Origin: Pseudomonas marincola
GTDB taxonomy: Bacteria; Pseudomonadota; Gammaproteobacteria; Pseudomonadales; Pseudomonadaceae
DNA length: 64,000 nt
Assembly: GCF_900116605.1 (NCBI RefSeq)
Contig: NZ_FPBC01000014.1
Location: forward strand, 56,260 to 120,259
Reading direction: 5' to 3'
Shown here piece by piece: positions 25,470-33,920 of this stretch (position 1 is its first letter; every line of letters starts with the position of its first letter). The position numbers were made by a program, and so were the translations under genes. Below the pieces are notes generated by a model, which saw only the letters and a program-made list of their open reading frames with translations, was not told the origin of the DNA and ran no database searches.

Positions 25470-25923
25470 CTTGAGCCTCTCCTACATGTTGTCCATTGAT
25501 GCATGAGTGCAGTCGACACACTGTGTGAACAATGCGCCAGCCTTGATCGGTACGCTGATAACGGTCCTCATAAACACCACCCAGTTGACGCGTTACACCG
25601 GTGTTGGCATCGAGGTTGAAGTAGTACAACGCCCAAGTTGCATGGGCTTGATCAGCATTGTCGAGGCTGATTTCAGGGTTACTGCCATGATGCAAGTCCA
25701 CAACTCGGGCATGGCAAGCCATTTGCCGATAAACCTCAATGAAGTCCTCTCGGCGCCTAAAACAGCCGATGGGACCGTAGTCGATGTAAATCTCTCCTTC
25801 GGCAAAACACGCTTCAATATTCGCCACATCCTTACGGTCGCAAGCATTCAAATAACGGTGTTTGAGTGCGCGTATCGCCTCAATGGCTTCAAGTCGCTGC
25901 ACTCGCTGGAGTAATTCGTCCAT
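25408..25923 (-). CDS. BaiE/Hsh2-like bile acid 7alpha-dehydratase (NTF2 fold)
   Basis: 171 residues. The N-terminus LEAIEAIRALKHRYLNACDRKD and the PEISLDNADQAHATWALYY and YEDRYQRTDQGWRIVHT segments track BaiE closely. Tyr24, Asp29, His78 and Arg137 fall at or next to the positions of BaiE's catalytic Tyr30, Asp35, His83 and Arg146. Known relatives dehydrate 7alpha-hydroxy-3-oxo-delta-4 steroids to delta-4,6 dienes (BaiE in clostridia, Hsh2 in sphingomonads). Its neighbours are a delta-4-dehydrogenase-like flavoenzyme and an enone reductase, which would supply the substrate and consume the product. The alignment was made by eye. Confidence 0.75.
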   Translation of the reverse strand: MDELLQRVQRLEAIEAIRALKHRYLNACDRKDVANIEACFAEGEIYIDYGPIGCFRRREDFIEVYRQMACHARVVDLHHGSNPEISLDNADQAHATWALYYFNLDANTGVTRQLGGVYEDRYQRTDQGWRIVHTVCRLHSCINGQHVGEAQDAGHSTGFHALADRSADTEK

Positions 25924-25926
25924 GGT

Positions 25927-26805
25927 TTAACCCACCCTCGCACTGTGTCTTAAAGGGGGCGCACCGAGTTGCTCACGTAATGAGCGAGGTTGATGTCCGT
26001 CGAGATCACGCAGGCCATATTCCAGCGCCAGTTCAGCGCCAATCAGGGTTTTACCGCTGCGCTGTTTAAGTGCTGGGTCAGCGAGCAAGGCATATATGAG
26101 TTTTCCGGTGAATTCCGGGGTTTCAGCGCGCTCAAGAAACTCACTGTAATCAACAGAGTCAGCGCCGCTAACTAGTGCACTGCGCTGAGTTTTCTGCAGG
26201 CCCAACCACAACGAAACTGCAGACACCGATGTTGGTTCAAGTTCAACCGCCATATCGGCTGCCATCTTGTCGCAACCGGCTTTTTGCGCGCCATACGCCG
26301 GCCCATGCATATAGCAATTGGCACCGTAGCTGGAAGTAAACACGATAAGCCCGCGGTTACTTTTGAGCAGTAACGGCATAGCAAAGTGACTGGCGACATA
26401 GGCTGAACGCAAACCGACGTCGAACATGCCGGCCATCGCTAACGGTTTTTGCCAGAACGGCTGTGTGTCGGTGAGCATCGGCGGTAAGCATGCGGCGTTG
26501 TTTACCAAAAGATCCAAACGGCCGCGCTCGTAGTCAATGCGCTCGAAAATGGCCTTAACTTGCGCATCGTCGGCGTGATCGCAGCGTAAAGCAATTGCAG
26601 TGCCACCAGCCTCTCTAACAGCTTCGGCAGCTTGCAGCAAATTCCCCGAGAGCTGCTGACCATTAACAGTGTCTGAGCCAATACCGACCAGCGTGCGGCC
26701 GCTCAGATAGACGATCATCCCTTGCTGCCCGAGTGCTTTGGCAATTCCCGCACCGACTCCGCGACTTGCACCGGTGACCAGTGCGACCTTCGGTTGCGCA
26801 TCCAT
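25927..26805 (-). CDS. SDR-family oxidoreductase (DHRS1-like, 292 residues)
   Basis: An SDR longer than the classical size. From the ATG at 26805 (GGAG eight bases upstream) it reads TGASRGVGAG, LVNNAACLPP (NNAA instead of NNAG), FTSSYGANCYMHGPAYGAQKAG with the Ser/Tyr/Lys triad, and a C-terminal tail of 40 residues past the Rossmann core (ALEYGLRDLDGHQPRS). It resembles the DHRS1-like branch. It is the first gene of the operon that holds the BaiE-like dehydratase, three bases upstream of that gene. A steroid alcohol or ketone is presumed; the position is unknown. Confidence 0.75.
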   Translation of the reverse strand: MDAQPKVALVTGASRGVGAGIAKALGQQGMIVYLSGRTLVGIGSDTVNGQQLSGNLLQAAEAVREAGGTAIALRCDHADDAQVKAIFERIDYERGRLDLLVNNAACLPPMLTDTQPFWQKPLAMAGMFDVGLRSAYVASHFAMPLLLKSNRGLIVFTSSYGANCYMHGPAYGAQKAGCDKMAADMAVELEPTSVSAVSLWLGLQKTQRSALVSGADSVDYSEFLERAETPEFTGKLIYALLADPALKQRSGKTLIGAELALEYGLRDLDGHQPRSLREQLGAPPLRHSARVG

Positions 26806-26861
26806 GTTGGTCTCCAACCCATTGATCATCACTTGATTGTGGAAATCGCGGGCACAAGCAA

Positions 26862-26881
26862 CATCGTCCACTTAGACGAGG
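26862..26881 (-). promoter_or_regulatory. Putative cluster operator, copy 6 (SDR/BaiE-like operon and small peptide gene)
   Basis: CATCGTCCACTTAGACGAGG in a divergent region, 66 bp before 26805 (minus) and about 95 bp before the small gene at 26967 (plus). The strong half faces the SDR operon. Confidence 0.6.
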
Positions 26882-26966
26882 CGACATCTGTTCGACTAGG
26901 CAGAATGGGCTTTAAGCAACAGTAAAAACCGGTCGCTCGAACAATCTCAATAAAAAGGGGCCCGAC

Positions 26967-27140
26967 ATGAAGCACTCAAGCATTAGAAGCTGGGTTTACG
27001 TCACTGCCATGTTAATGCTGTTTTCCGGCTTGATCGCAGGCGCGTTCTTCGCAACGCCAAGCCATCAGCACATGAACGCATGCAAGGCCAAGAGCACTTA
27101 TTGCCATTTCCGCCCGTCACTGCAAAACCTTTTGCCCTGA
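26967..27140 (+). CDS. Small membrane-anchored or secreted peptide, 57 residues, unrecognised
   Basis: ATG at 26967 follows AAAAAGGGG seven bases upstream, a good ribosome site. The product has a basic start (MKHSSIRSW), one hydrophobic stretch (about residues 10-29, VYVTAMLMLFSGLIAGAFFA) and a short hydrophilic tail with two cysteines (HMNACKAKSTYCHF). It could be a signal-anchor membrane protein or a secreted peptide with one disulfide. A strong terminator follows at 27187. I do not recognise a family. Its promoter shares an operator copy with the divergent steroid operon. Confidence 0.6.
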   Translation: MKHSSIRSWVYVTAMLMLFSGLIAGAFFATPSHQHMNACKAKSTYCHFRPSLQNLLP

Positions 27141-27186
27141 GTTCTATGGAACGCGCAGAACTGCTCGTTTTTTAACTGCCCAGACA

Positions 27187-27219
27187 TGCCAAAGGCCAGC
27201 ACTAGGCTGGCCTTTGGCA
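27187..27219. terminator. Bidirectional hairpin terminator
   Basis: A perfect 14-bp stem (TGCCAAAGGCCAGC and complement) with an ACTAG loop sits between the small plus-strand gene and the convergent acyl-CoA dehydrogenase. No long T run follows. Confidence 0.75.
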
Positions 27220-27228
27220 ATAGTTGCT

Positions 27229-28395
27229 CTAACGTGAGCGTGGCATGCCCAGACCGAACTGAGCAATCAGCTCGCGCTGGATCTCATTGGTGCCGCCGCC
27301 GAAAGTAAGCGTCACACATGCACGTACATCGTACTCCAGCTCACCCATCAGGAATGCAGCGCTACTGCCATCGCGCACCAGGCCGTTAGCGCCAACAATT
27401 TCAGTTAGCTTGCGCAAAATATCGATCACGGATTCAGATCCAAACACCTTGGTTGATGAAGCCAACGCCACATCCATCTGCCCTTGCTCCAACCCAGCGG
27501 CAATGCGGAAGTTAATCAGTCGCATTGCATCGATTTTCGCATAGCATTCGGCCAACAACGTGCGTACCCATGCATGATCTACCGCCCGCCGTCCTTGCTC
27601 ATCTGGTGCTTTAGCCCACAAATACACCTTGCGAAACATGCCCACTACCCTGTCGGCCCAAGAACCTAACCCGAGTCGCTCATGGTTGAGCTGAGACGTG
27701 ACCAAACGCCACCCCTTGTGCAACTCACCGACCAGCCGGTTGCCCGGCACAATAACGTTGTCGTAATAAGTGGCTGCGGTAGGATTGCTACAGGTCGGGA
27801 TCAGCGTGTGCGAGAACCCCTCACTTTTACAGTCGACAATCAGGATCGATATGCCTTTATGACGCGGTTCATCCGGGTCGGTCCGCGCCGCGAGCCAAAT
27901 GTAATCAGCGGAATGAGCACCTGACGTCCACAGCTTGTTGCCGTTGACCACAAAATGATCCGATTCAACACGCGCCGTGGTTTTCAACGGAGCCAAGTCC
28001 GATCCCGCGCCAGGCTCGGAGTAACCGATGGCAAAGTGGATTTCACCCGCGGCGATGCCCGGCAGAAACGCTTCTTTCTGTTCGTCAGTGCCCGCACTCA
28101 TCAGCGCAGGGCCGACCGTACTGATGGTCACGAATGGCAACGGTGCTCCAGCGATGTTGGCTTCTTCGAAGAAGATCAGTTGTTCAGTCGGTCCATAGCC
28201 CTGACCACCGTACTTTTTAGGCCAACCCACTGCCAGCCAACCGTCCTTACCCATCTGCCGGACCAGGCGATGTGAAGTATCACTGCCTTCAACACCACGA
28301 AGTTCACGGCGCAAATCGTCGGTCATGAGGTTATTGAAGTAATCACGTACTTCAAGGCGCAGCTTGCGCTGCTCTACAGTTAAGTCAACGTACAT
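27229..28395 (-). CDS. Acyl-CoA dehydrogenase, ChsE/Scd-like subunit
   Basis: 388 residues. Motifs: WPKKYGGQGYGPTEQ, IGYSEPGAGSDLAPL (FAD/substrate loop), GNKLWTSGAHSAD, and the C-terminal TFGGGTNEIQRELIAQFGLG. It has the GGTNEIQ end lacking in the partner at 29986-31122. Last gene of the igr-like operon (SDR, ChsH2-like, dehydrogenase, ChsH1-like, Ltp2, dehydrogenase), the set that removes the three-carbon C22 side chain in actinobacteria. Probably forms a heteromeric dehydrogenase acting on 3-oxo-pregnene carboxyl-CoA. Separated from ltp2 by 10 bases. Confidence 0.84.
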   Translation of the reverse strand: MYVDLTVEQRKLRLEVRDYFNNLMTDDLRRELRGVEGSDTSHRLVRQMGKDGWLAVGWPKKYGGQGYGPTEQLIFFEEANIAGAPLPFVTISTVGPALMSAGTDEQKEAFLPGIAAGEIHFAIGYSEPGAGSDLAPLKTTARVESDHFVVNGNKLWTSGAHSADYIWLAARTDPDEPRHKGISILIVDCKSEGFSHTLIPTCSNPTAATYYDNVIVPGNRLVGELHKGWRLVTSQLNHERLGLGSWADRVVGMFRKVYLWAKAPDEQGRRAVDHAWVRTLLAECYAKIDAMRLINFRIAAGLEQGQMDVALASSTKVFGSESVIDILRKLTEIVGANGLVRDGSSAAFLMGELEYDVRACVTLTFGGGTNEIQRELIAQFGLGMPRSR

Positions 28396-28405
28396 AGTGG
28401 TGTCC

Positions 28406-29581
28406 TCACGCCTTGCCGAGAATAAGACCGCTGGTTGGCACGCCTGTGCCTGCCGTCACCAGCACGTTCTCAACATCTGCAACCTGGTTGACCGAACTGC
28501 CGCGTACTTGCCGTACACCCTCTGCAATGCCGTTCATCCCATGAATGTAGGCTTCGCCCAACTGTCCGCCGTGCGTGTTGATCGGCAAACGACCGCCTCG
28601 AGCATGATGCCCAGCGCGGATGAATTCCTTGGCTTCGCCACGATCAGCAAAACCGAACGACTCCAGTTGTGGCAAAACAAACGGTGTGAAATGGTCATAG
28701 ATAACCGCCGTCTGGATAGCATCAGGACCTAGACCAGCCTGACGGTATATTTCCTTGGCGACTACATCCATCTCCGGCAAGCCCGTGATGTCTTCTCGGT
28801 AGAACGAGGTCATGCTCTGCTGACCTTGGGATATACCCTGCGAGGCACCTTTGATTATCACCGGTTTCTGCTTCAGGTCCTTGGCCCGATCAACCGAGGT
28901 GATAACCATCGCCACCGCACCATCCGACTCCTGGCAGCAATCAAGCAAGTGCAATGGCTCGCAGATCCAGCGCGACTGCTGATGTTCTTCCAGGGTAATC
29001 GGTTTGCCATGGAAAAAAGCAGCAGGATTACTGGCTGCAAAGTCGCGAGCAGCAACCGCTACGCGACCAAAGTCTTCCGATGTTGCGCCATAGGCATGCA
29101 TGTAACGTCGGGCAAACATGCCGACCCATGCTGCCGGGGTATGAAAACCGTGCGGCATGTACCAGCCATAGTTTACGTTCTCAAAAATAGGCGAATCACC
29201 AAAACCATAATTGCCGTTACCGAAGCGATACCAGGAACGCTCGTTCATCGCGCGGTACACCACTACAGTTTTGGCAACCCCAGTAGCAACTGCCATTGCC
29301 GCATGCATCACCGGACCACAAGCCGCACCACCACCGTGAGGAACCTGCGAGAAGAAGCGAACATCCTTGCAGCCCAACAAACGGGCAACTTCATACTCAG
29401 GCACTTTATCAACTGAGTAAGAACTGAAACCATCAACTTCCTTTGGGTCAATACCGGCATCAGCCAGGGCCGCCAGAGTCGCTTCCATAGCCAATCGCAG
29501 CTCTGTTCGCCCAGACTTCTTGGAAAACTCGGTGGCGCCGAGACCGACAATCGCGGCCTTACTGCCTAGCGAATCACTCAT
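28406..29581 (-). CDS. ltp2: Ltp2-like steroid side-chain retro-aldolase
   Basis: A 391-residue thiolase-fold protein. Tyr295 in VIYDHFTPFV and Tyr345 in GEAYIHG coincide in position with the two catalytic tyrosines (about 294 and 344) known from actinobacterial Ltp2 aldolase. NTHGGQLGEAY and CEPLHLLDCCQESDGA are also family-typical. Ltp2 cleaves the 17-hydroxy side-chain CoA ester to a 17-ketosteroid and propionyl-CoA, and needs a DUF35 partner, here the C-terminal half of the 31132-32160 product. Its genetic company (two dehydrogenases, two MaoC proteins) is the complete igr-type module. Confidence 0.85.
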   Translation of the reverse strand: MSDSLGSKAAIVGLGATEFSKKSGRTELRLAMEATLAALADAGIDPKEVDGFSSYSVDKVPEYEVARLLGCKDVRFFSQVPHGGGAACGPVMHAAMAVATGVAKTVVVYRAMNERSWYRFGNGNYGFGDSPIFENVNYGWYMPHGFHTPAAWVGMFARRYMHAYGATSEDFGRVAVAARDFAASNPAAFFHGKPITLEEHQQSRWICEPLHLLDCCQESDGAVAMVITSVDRAKDLKQKPVIIKGASQGISQGQQSMTSFYREDITGLPEMDVVAKEIYRQAGLGPDAIQTAVIYDHFTPFVLPQLESFGFADRGEAKEFIRAGHHARGGRLPINTHGGQLGEAYIHGMNGIAEGVRQVRGSSVNQVADVENVLVTAGTGVPTSGLILGKA

Positions 29582-29594
29582 GTTGGTGCCTCCA

Positions 29595-30017
29595 TTATGC
29601 TGGCAGAACCACGGTGACCTTACCGGTCGCGTGATTGCCCATAGAATTTTTGCCTTTCAGACTGACCACCAACGTACTGCTGGCTTCGTCCCGCTCAACG
29701 ACTTCACCACTAAAGGTCATGGTGTCACCCGGATAATTCGGCGCGCCTAGTTTGAGCTGGATGTCCTTGAGTATTGCCAACGGCCCCGCCCACTGTTCGA
29801 CAAAGCGTTGGACCAGAGCCGTTGTGGTGAGAATGTTCATAAAAATGTGCGGTGAACCCAGCTCGCGTGCAGCATCCGCGTCATGGTGACCAGGAAAATA
29901 ATCTCGGGTGGCAATAGCGCCGCCATTGATCAAGGTCACGGTGACTGGAATCGCCAGTTCTGGCAGTAGCTCACCCATCTGGGTTTCAGCAATGGCTTTG
30001 GTTTTCATCGAGGTCAT
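29595..30017 (-). CDS. MaoC-like hydratase subunit (ChsH1-like)
   Basis: About 140 residues, a single hot-dog domain: PVTVTLINGGAIATRDYFPGHHDADAARELGSPHIFMNILTTTALVQRF carries the hydratase-2 Asp/His region in variant form. ChsH1 pairs with the MaoC half of ChsH2 to hydrate the C17-C20 enoyl-CoA. Start at 30017 follows GGATGG; alternatives are ATGs at 30008 and 30038. The start overlaps the end of the dehydrogenase gene by about 32 bases. Very short partners like this rarely act alone, which fits a complex with the 31132-32160 protein. Confidence 0.78.
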   Translation of the reverse strand: MTSMKTKAIAETQMGELLPELAIPVTVTLINGGAIATRDYFPGHHDADAARELGSPHIFMNILTTTALVQRFVEQWAGPLAILKDIQLKLGAPNYPGDTMTFSGEVVERDEASSTLVVSLKGKNSMGNHATGKVTVVLPA

Positions 30018-31122
30018 ATTTCCATCCAAGCTTGTCATTGTTGGCCAGCCAATCGCCTAGGCGTTCCAGCGTTGCCGCTGAGCCTCCGAGCACAACGCTC
30101 AAGTAGCGACTCCAGTAAAGGAAGCGGTGAATCGGGTACGTCAGGTCAACGCCAATACCGCCATGTACGTGCTGCGCTTTATGGCCGACCAGATGCGCGG
30201 CTTCAGTCGCCAAATACCGAGTCGCCAGTGCTTCGCTGTCGCACGGCAGATCAGAGTCGAGTCGATCACATAGCTGAAAAAGCGCGCTGCGTAGCGCCTC
30301 CAGGGACATATGCGCATCAGCCATCTCCATCTGCACAGCCTGGAATGAACCGATCGGCCGATCAAACTGCACTCGTTCGTTGACATACTCGACCGTACGC
30401 CTTAGCTGCTCTTCGCTAACACCCAACTGCAGCGCCGCAACTGCGGCAATTGCCCGCTGCTCCAACCAGGCAGTCGCTGCGACTGGCAATACTTGATCGA
30501 GACCGAGACATACCTCACGACAAACCACGTCGGCAACCGCCAGACCATGGGTGTAAACGCCTTCGACCAGCTCAACGCCTTCGGCGCGAGTATCGAGCAA
30601 CACTAACTGGATGCCGTTTTCGCTACTGGCTGGCAGCAGCAGGTAATCTGCCTCCGCACCCAGGTCGACAGCGCCGACGTTGCCTGTAAGTACCCAATGA
30701 TTGTCTTGTTGCTGAATGCTCAAGGTCACACCTTGGCTTGAAGCCAAGCCATTGAGAGACACGCTGAGCAACTTTCTTGCTGCTGCGGCCTGCTCGATCA
30801 GCTCACGCTGCTGGTCACCCGCAAAACTAGCCAAACAAGATGCGGACAACTGATGCTGCCATAACGGCACATGCGCCAGCCCACTGCCCTGAGCCTTAAG
30901 CACACAGTACAGATCGGTTAAGCCCATACCTGTCCCGCCGTATGCATCCGGGATAGCTAAACCATGCAATCCGGTTTGAATACAGGTTTGCCAAAGTGCT
31001 TGCATGTATGGCTGTTGGTCTAGGTCGAATTCGCGCATACGTTCGTCATCGCAATAATCGCGGAAAACACTTTCCGCCATCTCGGCAATCGCGCGCTGAT
31101 CTTCACTTAATGAAAAGTCCAT
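29986..31122 (-). CDS. Acyl-CoA dehydrogenase, ChsE/Scd-like partner subunit
   Basis: 378 residues: IPDAYGGTGMGLTDLY, VQFDRPIGSFQAVQMEMAD, and a C-terminal HVHGGIGVDLTYPIHRF segment. It lacks the GGTNEI motif. It is the complementary subunit to 27229-28395, as 20271-21407 is to 21418-22608. The two dehydrogenase pairs together suggest two rounds of side-chain shortening. It lies nine bases after the ChsH2-like gene and overlaps the MaoC start. Confidence 0.83.
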   Translation of the reverse strand: MDFSLSEDQRAIAEMAESVFRDYCDDERMREFDLDQQPYMQALWQTCIQTGLHGLAIPDAYGGTGMGLTDLYCVLKAQGSGLAHVPLWQHQLSASCLASFAGDQQRELIEQAAAARKLLSVSLNGLASSQGVTLSIQQQDNHWVLTGNVGAVDLGAEADYLLLPASSENGIQLVLLDTRAEGVELVEGVYTHGLAVADVVCREVCLGLDQVLPVAATAWLEQRAIAAVAALQLGVSEEQLRRTVEYVNERVQFDRPIGSFQAVQMEMADAHMSLEALRSALFQLCDRLDSDLPCDSEALATRYLATEAAHLVGHKAQHVHGGIGVDLTYPIHRFLYWSRYLSVVLGGSAATLERLGDWLANNDKLGWKYDLDENQSHC

Positions 31123-31131
31123 AGCTCCACC

Positions 31132-32160
31132 TCAACCCGCAACCGGGCGAAATTGCGGCAGCGTTTGCTGCTCATCAAAACGATGGAATTCGACCTGCAG
31201 ACGCTGGCCGATTTGCAATGTACCCGGCTCCACACCGACCAGGCCGGCAATGAGGCGCACGCCTTCTTCAAGTTCAATCAGGCCGATGGGATTCGGATAA
31301 TTAAATGGCGGTACCTCCGGATAGTGCATAACCACAAACGAATACAACTGTGCCTTACCCGACGCCTCAACGCTGTCCCAGTCAAAACTGTGGCATTCAC
31401 TGCAAACAGGCCCAGGTGGATGACGTAGTGTCTGACAGGCTGTGCAACGCTGGATAAGCAACTTGCCTGCATCACAGCCTTCCCAGAAGAAACGCGTGTC
31501 ATCACTGATTCCAGGCAAAGGTCGTTTAATCACAGAGGCTGACTTTTGCTCGATTTTTACGTCTGCGCGATGCGCTGGCTTGAACTTAAACACACGGAAC
31601 AGTTGCTGCCCGACAGGCTCGTCATTACCATCGACTTTCTCCGAGAAATAATCCATCAGCACCGTGACAAAAAAACCGGTCCCGAGCCCTGTGGTTTTTT
31701 CTTCAGAAACACTGTCGAGCTTACTGGTGAAGTACAAACGTTCGCCCGCAACAATCTGGCGGTTAAATGCCAGATCAGAATTAACCGCTACCACAGCCGG
31801 ATAACCGTACGGATCAATAACCTTGAGAACCTCAAAGTTATTTTCCTGGCTTGAGGGTGCCGGGAAATTCTCCGGACTGAGCCCACCCATACACCAGACT
31901 TGAAGCATTCCTGGCGGGGCTACCACGTCGCTATAACCCTGTGACCGGGCAAAATTGGAATCCGTGTAAAGCGGATTTTCAATGCCCATGATTTCGCACC
32001 AATGTCGAATCATCGGGGCGTTAACCTGGTCCCAGGCATAGACGCGACCGTACTCACGCCCGACCATGGCCTGAACCTTTTCGAGTAATACTTGATCAGC
32101 CAAGTTCGTCTCCTGATTGTTTTCCAAGACCCGCCTTTCGGCATGGTCGCGTTTACTCAT
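31132..32160 (-). CDS. ChsH2-like MaoC - DUF35 fusion
   Basis: 342 residues in ChsH2 order. Residues about 25-190 are a FAS1-type MaoC domain (RHWCEIMGIENPLYTD, APPGMLQVWCMGG). Residues about 215-335 are DUF35, with a zinc ribbon CTACQTLRHPPGPVCSEC and an OB fold (YSFVVMHYPEVPPFNYP). In actinobacteria the MaoC half works with ChsH1 and the DUF35 half binds and activates Ltp2; both partners are encoded just downstream. Its ATG overlaps the stop of the preceding SDR gene by four bases (ATGA). Confidence 0.85.
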   Translation of the reverse strand: MSKRDHAERRVLENNQETNLADQVLLEKVQAMVGREYGRVYAWDQVNAPMIRHWCEIMGIENPLYTDSNFARSQGYSDVVAPPGMLQVWCMGGLSPENFPAPSSQENNFEVLKVIDPYGYPAVVAVNSDLAFNRQIVAGERLYFTSKLDSVSEEKTTGLGTGFFVTVLMDYFSEKVDGNDEPVGQQLFRVFKFKPAHRADVKIEQKSASVIKRPLPGISDDTRFFWEGCDAGKLLIQRCTACQTLRHPPGPVCSECHSFDWDSVEASGKAQLYSFVVMHYPEVPPFNYPNPIGLIELEEGVRLIAGLVGVEPGTLQIGQRLQVEFHRFDEQQTLPQFRPVAG

Positions 32161-32945
32161 GCCTTGTTGACGGTCGCAGCCGCCAAGAACGAAGGCTGCT
32201 CACCACCGCCATGTAACAGCAGATTGGTCCCACTGAAGTACGCCGCCATAGGTGAAGCGGCATACAGACAGGCATTGGCGATATCCGCAGGCTCGCCCAT
32301 ACGACCTGCCGGGATGGTCTGACCAACCGCAGCAATCCCTGGCTCGTCGCCGTAATGCAAATGTGATTGTTCGGTGCGAATCAGCCCCGGGCTTATGGTC
32401 AGCACGCGTACTTTCGGCGCCCACTCCACCGCCAACGAACTGGCCAATGACACAACTCCCGCCTTTGCTGCGCCATAAGCAGCGGTGCCCGGTGATGGAC
32501 GACTGGCCGATACCGAACCAATGAAAATGATCACGCCGCCGGCAGCTTGTTGCTGCATCAAACGGTTGGCCTGTTGCGCCAGATTTAGAGGCGCCAGCAG
32601 GTTCAAGCGAATGATACTTTCGCTGAATCGCGGCGATGCCGTAGCAGCTTCTGCGGACGGACTGCCACCTGCATTGTTAATCAGTACATCAATGCGGCCG
32701 TAATGCTCATGCACAGCCGCCAGCAACTGCTCGGTCGCATCTGGGTCACGTACATCGGCACTGAGGAAACGTGCGCTGCGCCCCTCTACGCTTGGTAACT
32801 GCTCGGGCTTGTTACGCCCGCACACCACAACCGAAGCACCAGCAGCCAAAAATCCTGCTGCAATCCCGGCTCCGATGCCCTGAGTACCGCCAGTGATCAA
32901 CACAACTTTGCCATTGAAGTCCAGGGACTCAGTTAAAGACTGCAT
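32157..32945 (-). CDS. SDR-family oxidoreductase heading the igr-like operon
   Basis: 262 residues from the ATG at 32945 (AGAGG upstream; the frame continuing to 32996 lacks a ribosome site). Classical SDR: TGGTQGIGAG, LINNAGG, IGSVSASRPSPGTAAYGAAKAG with Ser, Tyr and Lys. The C-terminus GTNLLLHGGGEQPS replaces the usual VDGG. As first gene of the side-chain operon it may oxidise a side-chain or ring hydroxyl. An operator copy at 33003-33022 lies about 67 bp upstream. Confidence 0.8.
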   Translation of the reverse strand: MQSLTESLDFNGKVVLITGGTQGIGAGIAAGFLAAGASVVVCGRNKPEQLPSVEGRSARFLSADVRDPDATEQLLAAVHEHYGRIDVLINNAGGSPSAEAATASPRFSESIIRLNLLAPLNLAQQANRLMQQQAAGGVIIFIGSVSASRPSPGTAAYGAAKAGVVSLASSLAVEWAPKVRVLTISPGLIRTEQSHLHYGDEPGIAAVGQTIPAGRMGEPADIANACLYAASPMAAYFSGTNLLLHGGGEQPSFLAAATVNKA

Positions 32946-33002
32946 GGAGCAAACCTCTTGCTTGTTCATGCATCCACTGTAATTGGCTGCCTCCACGAAG
33001 CT

Positions 33003-33022
33003 CGTCGTCTAAATGGACGATG
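33003..33022. promoter_or_regulatory. Putative cluster operator, copy 7 (divergent: igr-like operon and enoyl-CoA hydratase)
   Basis: CGTCGTCTAAATGGACGATG: the single copy in a 126-bp divergent promoter region, 67 bp from one start and 60 bp from the other. Both halves match well, so it could serve both directions. Confidence 0.62.
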
Positions 33023-33071
33023 AACCCAAACCCACCACTGCTGAGAATCGCCAATATCCCAAATTTCCCGT

Positions 33072-33866
33072 ATGGAACCTGCCAAAGCCATGACCTTGCC
33101 GACGCTGTTATTGGACTTCCCCCTCGCACACGTTGCGCGCCTGACCCTTAACAGGCCCGAGGTCAGTAATGCCCTGAGCCTTGAATTGCAGGCACAGTTA
33201 TCTGCGCGCTTTACCGAGCTAAGCAACGACCCTGAAGTGCGCTGTATTGTGCTGACAGGTAGCGAGAAGGTTTTTGCAGCGGGTGGCGATATATCGAGTA
33301 TGGCCGGCGTCGGCCCAATCGAGATTTTGCAGCGCCATACCGAACGCGTTTGGGCGCCCATTCAACATTGCCCCAAACCGGTAATTGCCGCGGTATGCGG
33401 TTACGCCTATGGTGGTGGCTGTGAGCTCGCCATGCATGCCGATATCATCATTGCCGGCCGCAGCGCCAAATTCTGCCAACCGGAAATTCGCATCGGCATC
33501 ATGCCCGGCATTGGCGGCACACAGCGCCTGGTGCGTGCAATCGGCAAAGCCAAGGCAATGCAAATGGCACTAACAGGCAAACCTATAAGCGCTGAGTACG
33601 CCTGCATTGCAGGATTGGTAAGCGAGGTGGTGGATGACGCTCAAGTTGCCGAGACTGCTTTGGAACAAGCGCGAGTCATTGCGCAAATGCCGCCCCTGGC
33701 AGCCGAGCAAATCAAAGAGGTTATGTTAGCGGGTATGGATGCCTCCCTTGATGCCGCGCTGGCGATGGAACGTAAAGCTAATGCGCTGCTGTTTGCGTCG
33801 CAGGATCAGAAAGAAGGCATGCAGGCATTTTTGGAAAAACGCAGACCAGAGTTCAAGGGTATGTAA
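33072..33866 (+). CDS. Enoyl-CoA hydratase (crotonase family)
   Basis: 264 residues, crotonase fold. The oxyanion loop is AAGGDISSMAG. Both catalytic glutamates of true hydratases are present, in GYAYGGGCELAMHAD and QPEIRIGIMPGIGGTQRL. It therefore likely hydrates an enoyl-CoA, from the side chain or from C/D-ring catabolism, rather than acting as a ring hydrolase such as EchA20. ATG at 33072; a second ATG six codons on is equally possible because neither has a strong ribosome site. It is a monocistronic unit facing the igr-like operon. Confidence 0.82.
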   Translation: MEPAKAMTLPTLLLDFPLAHVARLTLNRPEVSNALSLELQAQLSARFTELSNDPEVRCIVLTGSEKVFAAGGDISSMAGVGPIEILQRHTERVWAPIQHCPKPVIAAVCGYAYGGGCELAMHADIIIAGRSAKFCQPEIRIGIMPGIGGTQRLVRAIGKAKAMQMALTGKPISAEYACIAGLVSEVVDDAQVAETALEQARVIAQMPPLAAEQIKEVMLAGMDASLDAALAMERKANALLFASQDQKEGMQAFLEKRRPEFKGM

Positions 33867-33920
33867 GTAACGGTGGGCTATTGACCACTTCTGTTAAGAA
33901 CGGCTGTTTCTGCCTGCTCG

